Source: Candidatus Nitrosopumilus sp.
Lineage (GTDB): Archaea > Thermoproteota > Nitrososphaeria > Nitrososphaerales > Nitrosopumilaceae
DNA: 5,091 bases
NCBI GenBank assembly: GCA_030637455.1
Contig: DAOWGL010000149.1
Location: forward strand, 1-5,091
Reading direction: 5' to 3'
This document shows, piece by piece, positions 1 to 5,091 of this stretch (within the stretch, counting starts at the first letter, position 1; each line of letters opens with the position of its first letter). Both the position numbers and the translations under genes were made by a program. The notes beneath the pieces are model-generated. The model did no database searches and had not been told where the DNA came from. It saw only the letters and a program-made list of their open reading frames with translations.

Positions 1-644
1 AAGTCATGTGTAATGTAGATAAATGAAATGTTGTATTTTTTCTGTAACTCTTGCAACAATTCTAACATTTCAGCTCTGATTGATACATCCAACATGGAAA
101 CTGGCTCATCTGCCAGTATTACTTTGGGTTTTAGTGCCAAAGCTCTTGCTAGCACTACTCTTTGTCTTTGCCCTCCAGATAACATGTGAGGATATCTCTT
201 TACAATGTCTTCAGCTGGTTCTAATTTTACTTCATGTAATACTTCGATTACTCTTTTGGCTCTGTCTTCTTTGTTTCCAATTTTATGAATTTCAAGTGGT
301 TCTGATACAATGTCGCCAATTTTCATTCTAGGGTTGATGGAGTCATATGGATCTTGATGTATCATTTGACAATTCATTCTAATTTTCGCTAAATTTTCTT
401 TATCATTATTAATTTCTTGATTTTCAAAAAATATTTTTCCTGAATCTGACTCTATTGATTTAAGAATTAATTTTGCAATGGTTGATTTTCCAGAGCCTGA
501 TTCTCCAGCTAAAACAAAAACTTCGCCTTTCTTTAATGAAAATGATACATCATCAGTTGCTCTTACAGTCACTGATTTTTTTCCAAACATTCCCTTTTTT
601 GTGAAATATTTTTTCAAATGTTCAACTCTGAGAATTTCATCCAA
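1..644 (-). CDS. Peptide-type ABC transporter ATP-binding protein (DppF/OppF class), 3' end cut by window edge
   Basis: This is a cytoplasmic ATPase subunit that would power an oligopeptide/dipeptide-type (or nickel) importer. About 214 residues are visible, and the C-terminus lies beyond the left edge. Motifs in order: Walker A GESGSGKST (residues 47-55), Q-loop HQDPYDSINPR (96-106), signature LSGGQRQRV (155-163), Walker B LADEPVSMLDVS (D179, catalytic E180), and the switch histidine in THD (H213). The NPR extension after the Q-loop and the VSMLDVS segment are typical of DppF/OppF rather than of other ABC families. The start is TTG at 644-642, because an in-frame TAG lies at 650-648 and no ATG or GTG precedes the conserved N-terminus. 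It is transcribed divergently from egtD. The permease and binding-protein genes are not in view, so the substrate cannot be named. The family call is firm and the substrate is not. Confidence 0.93.
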   Translation of the reverse strand, partial: MDEILRVEHLKKYFTKKGMFGKKSVTVRATDDVSFSLKKGEVFVLAGESGSGKSTIAKLILKSIESDSGKIFFENQEINNDKENLAKIRMNCQMIHQDPYDSINPRMKIGDIVSEPLEIHKIGNKEDRAKRVIEVLHEVKLEPAEDIVKRYPHMLSGGQRQRVVLARALALKPKVILADEPVSMLDVSIRAEMLELLQELQKKYNISFIYITHD

Positions 645-666
645 TGACTATTGCTGAATAAAGAAG

Positions 667-674
667 TATATCAA
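667..674 (-). promoter_or_regulatory. TATA-like box for the ABC ATPase gene
   Basis: On the minus strand this reads TTGATATA, centred about 26.5 bases before the TTG start at 644. That is the expected archaeal TATA-to-start distance if transcription begins at the start codon. No Shine-Dalgarno-like sequence lies between box and start. The assignment rests on spacing and composition in AT-rich DNA, so it is tentative. Confidence 0.45.
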
Positions 675-710
675 GAAATATCTTTCATGCGTATAATTTG
701 GGATAAAGCA

Positions 711-719
711 TTTATGTTA
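711..719 (+). promoter_or_regulatory. TATA-like box for egtD
   Basis: The sequence TTTATGTTA is centred about 25.5 bases before the TTG start of egtD at 740, matching archaeal leaderless promoter spacing. It is an imperfect match to the TTTAWATA-type consensus. With the opposing box at 667-674 it forms a divergent promoter pair in the 95-base gap. Confidence 0.45.
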
Positions 720-739
720 AACAAAGACCGTTTTAATAA

Positions 740-1762
740 TTGAATGAGACAATCCAAAAAAATCTTGATTACAAAAAATATGTCATAGATTCTAAACTTC
801 GATATTTTAAACCTCATGCTAGTAAAATCGAGAAAACATTTGCTGAAGAAATCTCTTCAAGCTTGAATAGGGATTCTAAATTTATCACGCCTAAATTTTT
901 TTATGATAAAAAAGGCTCTGATTTGTTTGAAAAAATTTGCACCCTTCCTGAATATTATCCTACAAAAACCGAGATTTCCATTTTAAAGAATTTGCAGACT
1001 GAATTACCTTCATTTATCGATGATTCCTTTAGATTAGTTGAACTTGGTAGTGGTGCATCAGTAAAAACTCGATTACTGCTTGATATATTTACCAAAATAC
1101 AACAAACTACTGAATATTTCCCAATTGATATCTCTGAAATCTTGGCTGAAAGTTCAGAACAACTATTGCAAGATTATGATAATCTTCGAATCACTGGAAT
1201 AATTGATACTTATGAAGGTGGATTAGAATTTTTAAAAAATTATGACAACAAAAATAATTTAATTCTATTTTTAGGTTCTAGTTTTGGCAATTTTTCTCCT
1301 GCTGATGGTAAAACCTTTTTAGAAAAAATAAACTCCACAATGAAATCTGGCGATTTATTTTTAATTGGTTTGGATTTGGTAAAAGATTCACAAATTTTAG
1401 AATCTGCATATGATGATGCACAGGGTGTCACTGCTGAATTTAATCTCAATGTTCTATCTAGAATAAATGATGAACTTGATGCTGATTTTAATTTAAACAA
1501 TTTTTCACATTATTCTACTTATAATGAGGAGGATCAGAGAATTGAAATGTATTTGAAATCTTTAGTAAATCAATCTGTAATAATTTCAAAATCTAATCTT
1601 TCATTAAATTTGGAAAAAAATGAATTAATCCATACTGAATATTCTCACAAATACACTCTGGAACAAATCAAAACACTTCTTGAAAGTACTGGATTCAAAA
1701 TTAATCATACGTGGTTAGATGAGAATACTCATTTTTCATTAACTCTAGTCTCAAAAAACTAA
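740..1762 (+). CDS. egtD: L-histidine N-alpha-methyltransferase EgtD (ergothioneine synthesis)
   Basis: EgtD transfers three methyl groups from S-adenosylmethionine to the alpha-amino group of histidine, giving hercynine, the first committed step of ergothioneine synthesis in the cytoplasm. The 340-residue protein is close to the roughly 320 residues of mycobacterial EgtD. Visible family motifs: FFYDKKGSDLFEKI (53-66) with PEYYPTKTE (70-78), SAM-binding VELGSG (100-105), LGSSFGNFSP (178-187) with N184 in the position that holds histidine, AYDDAQGVTAEFN (223-235), and HTEYSHKY (298-305). M270 and E300 are 30 residues apart, as are the M252/E282 pair that contacts the imidazole in the mycobacterial enzyme. 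S302 follows in the same spacing as S284. The start is TTG, directly after an in-frame TAA at 737-739, and no ATG or GTG is available before the conserved region. The stop overlaps that of the convergent egtB by 3-4 bases. The aligned key residues favour true EgtD over a related methyltransferase. Confidence 0.93.
   Translation: MNETIQKNLDYKKYVIDSKLRYFKPHASKIEKTFAEEISSSLNRDSKFITPKFFYDKKGSDLFEKICTLPEYYPTKTEISILKNLQTELPSFIDDSFRLVELGSGASVKTRLLLDIFTKIQQTTEYFPIDISEILAESSEQLLQDYDNLRITGIIDTYEGGLEFLKNYDNKNNLILFLGSSFGNFSPADGKTFLEKINSTMKSGDLFLIGLDLVKDSQILESAYDDAQGVTAEFNLNVLSRINDELDADFNLNNFSHYSTYNEEDQRIEMYLKSLVNQSVIISKSNLSLNLEKNELIHTEYSHKYTLEQIKTLLESTGFKINHTWLDENTHFSLTLVSKN
1753..1758 (-). terminator. 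Possible U-tract terminator of egtB
   Basis: Six consecutive T residues on the minus strand follow immediately after the egtB TAG stop. Archaeal intrinsic termination commonly uses such U-tracts without a hairpin. The tract sits inside the last codons of egtD on the opposite strand. Short T-runs are common in this AT-rich DNA, so this is only a candidate. Confidence 0.35.
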
Positions 1763-3069
1763 ATATTTTCAGCGCATCTGAAACCTGAAAACAACCATCT
1801 TTCATCTAATCTGAAGAAATTTCTGTAACTTCCTCTAATTGACATCTTTGGTGTTCCAAAAGAACCTCCTCTCAAAACTTTTTGGTTTGTAAACCATTTG
1901 TCATTGTATTCATCAAACCCTGACTTGAATCCTGGATACCCTGTATACTCTGATGATGTCCATTCCCAAACATCTCCAATCATTTGTTGACACCCTGAAT
2001 TACTAGTTCCATTTGGATATGATCCTATTTCAGAACAGCCCCAATGGTATGATTCAAGCAAATTACATTTTTCATCAGTTGGCTTTTCATTTCCCCATGG
2101 GAATGTTGTTTTCTCTTGCTTGTCTTCATTCCAACAAGCAGCTTTTTCCCATTCAGCTTCAGTTGGAAGTCTTTTACCTACCCACTTACAATATGCATCT
2201 GCTTCATAGAAACTTACATGACATACTGGTTCGTTTGGATTTATTTCTCTAATTCCTAAAAAGTCTCTTGTATGCCATTTGCCATCAATTTTTTCCCAAT
2301 ACATTGGAGATTTCCATTTATTTTCTTTGACTTTCTCCCATCCGTCTGATAACCAATATTTGTAGGTCTCATACCCTCCGTCTTCCATAAATTCTAGATA
2401 TTGCTTGTTTGTTACTGGAAATTCATCTATTTTGTAATAATTAAGGTAAACTTTGTGTTCAGGTAATTCAATGTCATAACAAAATTCCCCTCCGTTGTTT
2501 CCCATGGTGTATAGCCCTCCTTTGATTTGGATTGATTTTCTTTCAATGTTTGTTTGTTTTGTGATTTCATTTTTCTTTACTGGTCTGTATTGTTCTGCAA
2601 GCAAATGTTGTAAATCATACACTAAAAGTTCCTGATGTTGGCATTCATGATGAAATCCTGTTATGATTAATTTGATGGCATCTTCACTAAGTGTTTGGGT
2701 TTGAATGAATTTCTCTACTCTTTGATTTATTGTATTGAAATACTGGAAAATTTGATCAGTTGTTGGTCTTGAAACAACTCCTCGCAAACCTTTGTCATGA
2801 GGTATTCCAAATTGTTGATAATAGGAATTTAGATATTCTGAAAATTCTTTAGAGTAAAACTCGTAATTATTATCAATTTTACTCATTATTGCTTCATAAA
2901 TCCAACTTACATGTCCTATGTGCCATTTTGGTGGACTCATAAAAAATGCCGTTTGAACTACAAAATCATCTGTTTCTAAAGTTTTTACTAATTCTAGTGT
3001 TCTACTACGTGTCTCTTTAAACTGCTCTAATAATGAAATTCCTGACTGTAACTCTGGATTAGAGGTCAA
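1759..3069 (-). CDS. egtB: Ergothioneine sulfoxide synthase EgtB (DinB + FGE-sulfatase domains)
   Basis: EgtB is a non-haem iron enzyme that uses oxygen to join a cysteine-type thiol to the imidazole C2 of hercynine, giving a sulfoxide precursor of ergothioneine. The 436-residue length is normal for the family. The N-terminal DinB-like part (about 15-160) has WHIGH (49-53) and HECQHQE (141-147). H53, H141 and H145 are the expected iron ligands, equivalent to H51/H134/H138 of mycobacterial EgtB. The SRPT segment (100-103) is typical of non-mycobacterial members. The C-terminal FGE-sulfatase domain (about 178-434) carries GGLYTMG (184-190), RLPTEAEWEKAA (300-311), GDVWEWTSSEY (365-375), VLRGGSF (398-404) and the ending WLFSGFRCAENI. 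The start is TTG at 3069, and in-frame codons upstream reach TAG without ATG or GTG. There is no C-terminal methyltransferase, arguing against OvoA. The egtD neighbour argues against SenA. Use of free cysteine or gamma-glutamylcysteine cannot be settled by eye. Confidence 0.92.
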   Translation of the reverse strand: MTSNPELQSGISLLEQFKETRSRTLELVKTLETDDFVVQTAFFMSPPKWHIGHVSWIYEAIMSKIDNNYEFYSKEFSEYLNSYYQQFGIPHDKGLRGVVSRPTTDQIFQYFNTINQRVEKFIQTQTLSEDAIKLIITGFHHECQHQELLVYDLQHLLAEQYRPVKKNEITKQTNIERKSIQIKGGLYTMGNNGGEFCYDIELPEHKVYLNYYKIDEFPVTNKQYLEFMEDGGYETYKYWLSDGWEKVKENKWKSPMYWEKIDGKWHTRDFLGIREINPNEPVCHVSFYEADAYCKWVGKRLPTEAEWEKAACWNEDKQEKTTFPWGNEKPTDEKCNLLESYHWGCSEIGSYPNGTSNSGCQQMIGDVWEWTSSEYTGYPGFKSGFDEYNDKWFTNQKVLRGGSFGTPKMSIRGSYRNFFRLDERWLFSGFRCAENI

Positions 3070-3092
3070 TATTGGAAAATAATGTTTTTTCT

Positions 3093-3100
3093 ATTATTAT
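3093..3100 (-). promoter_or_regulatory. TATA-like box for egtB
   Basis: The minus strand reads ATAATAAT, centred about 27 bases before the egtB TTG at 3069, in the 47-base gap after proS. It could give egtB its own leaderless transcript. No strong U-tract follows the proS stop, so read-through from proS is an equal possibility. Confidence 0.35.
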
Positions 3101-3116
3101 GTTTGTGGGTACTTTT

Positions 3117-4559
3117 CTAGTACCCTCTTGCAAAGACTGGAATTGAAACACTTTGTTCTTGACAATAGATGCATTTTTGATTTGTATTTTCACTTCCAAA
3201 TGGTATGACTCTGATTTCTGCTCCTGTTTCTTCTTTAATTTTTTCTTCACATTCTAATTTTCCACACCATGGTGAGTTGAAGAAACCTCCTTTCTCAATT
3301 TTTGATTTAAAATCAGAATAATTTGTAATTTCTAGAGTGTTGCTTTTAGATTCTTCTTTGGCTTTTTTTAGCATCTCGATTTGGATTTCATCTAATATTG
3401 TGGGTATTTTCTCAATTTCTGTAAAACTCAAACTGATTTTTTCAAGATTGTATCTTTTTGCTACTACTATGCTATTTTTTTCAATATCTTTGGGACCTAT
3501 CTCTATTCTTAATGGAACTCCTTTTAATTCCCAATCATTGAATTTGTAACCTGGAGATAGTCCTTCTCTTCCATCTACATGTACTCTGATATCTTTTGAT
3601 TCTAATTCATTTTTAATTTCTTCTACTTTTGGAAGAACTGTTTCTTTCCCTTCATCATTTCTGTAAATTGGAACAATTACTACTTGCATTGGAGCTACCT
3701 TTGGTGGTAAAACTAATCCCTTATCATCTCCATGTGCCATGATCATGGCACCAATTAATCTCCAAGATACTCCCCAGGATGTTTGCCATGCAAAATGTTC
3801 TACATTATCTTTATCTGCAAATTTAACTTCAAATGGTTTTGAAAAGTTTTGACCTAAGAAATGAGATGTGCCCATCTGCAATGCTTTTCCGTCTGGCATG
3901 ATTGACTCCATTGTAGTAGTGTATACTGCTCCAACAAATTTTTCTTTCTCACTTTTTTTGCCTGTTGTTACTGGAATTGCTAGTTCTTCTTCTACAGTGT
4001 TTTTGTAAATGTCTAAAATTTTCATTACTTCTTTTTCTGCTTCTTCTTGAGTGCTGTGGACCGTGTGCCCTTCTTGCCACAAGAATTCTGAAGTTCTAAG
4101 GAATGGTTTTGTTGCTTTAATTTCTGCTCTAAAGGAAGTGTTCCAAAAATTCATTTTTAAGGGCAAATCGCTCCAGCTTTGAATCCATTTTGAATACAAA
4201 GTATATGCTAATGTCTCAGATGTTGGTCTTAAAGCCAATCTATCTCCAATTTCATTGGTTCCTGAATGAGTCACCCAAAATACTTCTGGGTCGAATCCTG
4301 CAAAATGTTTCTGTTCTTTACCTAATAGTGATTCTGGAATTAGTATTGGTAGAAATCCATTTCTAATGCCGTTTCTTGAAAATTTCTTATCAAATGTACT
4401 TCTTAGTGATTCCCAAATCGAATATCCATCTGGTCTGAGAACGATTAATCCTTTTACTGGGGCATAATCTGCAAGTTTTGCCTTTAGAACTACTTGTGTA
4501 TACCATTCACTAAAATCATCCTTCTTTGAAACTGTAATTCCTACGTCTTCTTTACCCAA
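3117..4559 (-). CDS. proS: Prolyl-tRNA synthetase, archaeal/eukaryotic type
   Basis: This class II aminoacyl-tRNA synthetase charges tRNA-Pro with proline in the cytoplasm. The 480-residue protein is of the archaeal/eukaryotic type: it lacks the bacterial editing insertion and has a C-terminal zinc domain. Visible features in order: the N-terminal FSEWYTQVVLKAKLADYAPVKG (16-37), proline-binding RPTSET (111-116), class II motif 2 from FRAE (143-146) to FLRTSEFLWQEGHT (153-166), motif 3 in GVSWRLIGAMIMAHGDDKGL (263-282), the anticodon-binding domain (about 285-390), and the C-terminal domain with four cysteines (C432, C437, C463, C466) that would bind zinc. The protein ends in tyrosine, as is characteristic of this type. 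The start is TTG at 4559; the in-frame codons before it reach TAA with no ATG or GTG, and the family N-terminus begins about 15 residues in. It lies 68 bases after the four-cysteine gene and 47 before egtB, all on one strand. Confidence 0.97.
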   Translation of the reverse strand: MGKEDVGITVSKKDDFSEWYTQVVLKAKLADYAPVKGLIVLRPDGYSIWESLRSTFDKKFSRNGIRNGFLPILIPESLLGKEQKHFAGFDPEVFWVTHSGTNEIGDRLALRPTSETLAYTLYSKWIQSWSDLPLKMNFWNTSFRAEIKATKPFLRTSEFLWQEGHTVHSTQEEAEKEVMKILDIYKNTVEEELAIPVTTGKKSEKEKFVGAVYTTTMESIMPDGKALQMGTSHFLGQNFSKPFEVKFADKDNVEHFAWQTSWGVSWRLIGAMIMAHGDDKGLVLPPKVAPMQVVIVPIYRNDEGKETVLPKVEEIKNELESKDIRVHVDGREGLSPGYKFNDWELKGVPLRIEIGPKDIEKNSIVVAKRYNLEKISLSFTEIEKIPTILDEIQIEMLKKAKEESKSNTLEITNYSDFKSKIEKGGFFNSPWCGKLECEEKIKEETGAEIRVIPFGSENTNQKCIYCQEQSVSIPVFARGY

Positions 4560-4570
4560 ACTAGAATTTA

Positions 4571-4584
4571 TTAAATTAATTTAA
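4571..4584. repeat. 14-bp perfect palindrome upstream of proS, overlapping its likely TATA region
   Basis: TTAAATTAATTTAA is a perfect inverted repeat of only A and T, 12 to 25 bases upstream of the proS TTG. The same stretch provides the best TATA-like sequence for proS, though its centre lies slightly closer to the start than the usual 26 bases. In DNA this AT-rich, a palindrome of this length is expected about once per window by chance, so it may simply be the TATA region. Confidence 0.3.
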
Positions 4585-4627
4585 CTAATGAGCCTTTCGT
4601 GATGATTTTTGTTTTAAAATTACTTTG

Positions 4628-4918
4628 TTATTTGATTGGGTCGCCTTTACACAATACTTCGCCCATAACTCTACTTTGGAAATTTGGACATACGAAACAC
4701 TGAACAAATTGAATATCTTCTTTCAAAACTGGACATTTTACAAATTCTTGTTTCATTCTTTTGAGCATTTTTGGACTGACTCCTTTGAGTTTTAATTTTC
4801 CTTTATCGTCCATCAAACCTAATTCTTTTAGTCTTTCTTTGAGTTCAGCAGTAAATTTTACTTTTTCTTCTGTTGATTCAATTTTCACATCATATTTGCG
4901 TTCTAGCTCGTCTACCAT
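4628..4918 (-). CDS. Small four-cysteine protein of unknown function, probable metal binder
   Basis: I do not recognise this 96-residue protein. The first 60 residues are highly charged, lysine- and glutamate-rich, and look helical (VKFTAELKERLKELGLMDDK at 20-39). The segment LKLKGVSPKMLKRMKQEFVK (42-61) is strongly basic. The C-terminal third has four cysteines, C62, C74, C77 and C90, in a CX11CX2CX12C layout within KCPVLKED, QCFVCPNF and VLCKGDP. This spacing would suit one zinc or iron-sulfur site. There is no signal peptide or membrane segment, so it is probably cytoplasmic. It is the only complete gene in the window with a clear ATG start (4918-4916). A TATA-like box lies about 26 bases upstream. 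The reading frame, codon use and cysteine layout support a real gene. A DNA- or RNA-binding or redox role is possible but only a guess. Confidence 0.75.
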   Translation of the reverse strand: MVDELERKYDVKIESTEEKVKFTAELKERLKELGLMDDKGKLKLKGVSPKMLKRMKQEFVKCPVLKEDIQFVQCFVCPNFQSRVMGEVLCKGDPIK

Positions 4919-4940
4919 ACCTAGTACGATATACTCGGTG

Positions 4941-4948
4941 ATTTATTA
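4941..4948 (-). promoter_or_regulatory. TATA-like box for the four-cysteine gene
   Basis: The minus strand reads TAATAAAT, centred about 26.5 bases before the ATG at 4918. The spacing fits an archaeal leaderless promoter. The match to consensus is moderate. Confidence 0.4.
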
Positions 4949-4970
4949 CTATGCGTTTTTTAGATCTAAA

Positions 4971-4984
4971 AAAGTTTAAACTTT
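4971..4984. repeat. 14-bp perfect palindrome abutting the phosphatase promoter
   Basis: AAAGTTTAAACTTT is a perfect inverted repeat that overlaps the first bases of the TATA box at 4982-4990, covering the site where the archaeal TFB recognition element would be. A regulator bound here could block initiation of the plus-strand phosphatase gene. About one such palindrome is expected by chance in a window this AT-rich, so the position is the main argument. Confidence 0.3.
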
Positions 4985-4990
4985 AATATA
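4982..4990 (+). promoter_or_regulatory. TATA box for the HAD phosphatase gene
   Basis: TTTAATATA is the best match in the window to the archaeal TATA consensus. Its centre is about 35 bases before the TTG at 5021, which would place the transcription start near 5012 and leave a leader of about ten bases. It lies in the 102-base gap between the divergent four-cysteine gene and the phosphatase. Confidence 0.55.
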
Positions 4991-5020
4991 ATTAGCGATT
5001 TTTTTCGAATCAGAAAACTA

Positions 5021-5091
5021 TTGTTAGCTATTTTTGATGTTGAGGGCGTTTTGTATGATGAAGAATATCTCCCTATTCTTGCAGAAAAACT
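5021..5091 (+). CDS. HAD-superfamily phosphatase, phosphoserine phosphatase-like, cut by window edge
   Basis: Only the first 23 codons are visible. They read as a short leucine/alanine/isoleucine strand followed by FDVEGVLYDEEYLPILAE. The hydrophobic strand ending in D-x-(D/E)-G-V is the catalytic motif I of HAD hydrolases, in which D6 would be the phosphorylated nucleophile. The following YDEEYLP segment resembles SerB-like members, which release serine from phosphoserine in the cytoplasm. The second acidic residue is glutamate (E8) where the classical motif has aspartate. The start is taken as TTG at 5021, because it begins the conserved strand and no ATG or GTG lies in frame in the preceding 40 bases. 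A good TATA box lies upstream. The HAD assignment is fairly safe, but the exact substrate cannot be settled from so short a piece. Confidence 0.7.
   Translation, partial: MLAIFDVEGVLYDEEYLPILAEK

Noticed and set aside
80..331. 83-codon plus-strand open frame, leucine-rich like a membrane protein
   Set aside because: It is antisense to the ABC ATPase signature and Walker B region, whose frame is strongly conserved. The hydrophobic look comes from reading that frame backwards.
1240..1500. 86-codon minus-strand open frame
   Set aside because: It lies antisense inside egtD, covers conserved EgtD motifs and has no family resemblance.
2013..2252. 79-codon plus-strand open frame
   Set aside because: It lies antisense inside the FGE-sulfatase domain of egtB, with no recognisable motif.
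1759..3069. egtB as OvoA (ovothiol) or SenA (selenoneine) homologue
   Set aside because: OvoA carries a C-terminal methyltransferase that is absent here. SenA usually sits with senB and senC, which are not present, whereas an intact egtD lies next door. A phylogeny would be needed to close the question.
3059..3250. 63-codon minus-strand open frame across the proS-egtB junction
   Set aside because: It overlaps the cysteine-bearing end of proS and the egtB start in another frame. Its lysine-rich composition is what AT-rich out-of-frame reading gives.
3337..3549. 70-codon plus-strand open frame
   Set aside because: It is antisense to the anticodon-binding region of proS and looks like a reversed-frame artefact.
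4761..4979. 72-codon plus-strand open frame rich in serine and phenylalanine
   Set aside because: It is antisense to the four-cysteine gene over most of its length. The serine/phenylalanine richness mirrors that gene's lysine and glutamate codons.
4951..4986. 11-codon plus-strand open frame beginning with ATG before the phosphatase
   Set aside because: It lies upstream of and within the TATA box at 4982-4990, so it would not be on the phosphatase transcript, and it is too short to support.
1..5091. CRISPR arrays, insertion sequences, tRNA genes, defence genes
   Set aside because: I saw no regularly spaced repeats, transposase motifs, terminal inverted repeats, cloverleaf sequence or defence-related domains in any frame.

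Overview
The window is AT-rich and looks like an ammonia-oxidising archaeon of the Nitrosopumilus type (Thaumarchaeota/Nitrososphaerota). That placement is an inference. It rests on an archaeal/eukaryotic-type prolyl-tRNA synthetase, TATA-like boxes about 26 bases before start codons, no Shine-Dalgarno sequences before the starts, and densely packed small genes. No mobile element, CRISPR array, tRNA or rRNA was found. No stretch over 300 bases lacks a gene.

Layout from left to right. (1) A peptide-type ABC transporter ATPase (DppF/OppF class) on the minus strand runs off the left edge. (2) A 95-base divergent promoter region separates it from egtD on the plus strand, a histidine N-alpha-methyltransferase. 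(3) egtB, the iron-dependent sulfoxide synthase of ergothioneine synthesis, lies on the minus strand. It converges on egtD so closely that the two stop codons overlap. (4) proS (prolyl-tRNA synthetase) lies upstream of egtB on the same strand, 47 bases away, so the two may share a transcript. (5) A 96-residue four-cysteine protein of unknown function precedes proS on the minus strand. (6) A HAD-family phosphatase (phosphoserine phosphatase-like) begins on the plus strand and runs off the right edge.

EgtD and EgtB together give the two core steps of ergothioneine synthesis: trimethylation of histidine to hercynine, then oxidative C-S bond formation on the imidazole ring. No egtA, egtC or egtE lies in the window, so the thiol donor and the C-S lyase step are open. 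The other genes are housekeeping or transport, with no clear link to ergothioneine.

The most distinctive sequence-level feature is start-codon use. Five of the six genes have TTG as the only plausible start. Several of these TTG codons lie almost directly after an in-frame stop and about 26 bases downstream of a TATA-like element, as expected for leaderless archaeal mRNAs. I see no convincing new defence or mobile system; the archaeal ergothioneine pair and the small cysteine-rich protein are the parts most worth following.
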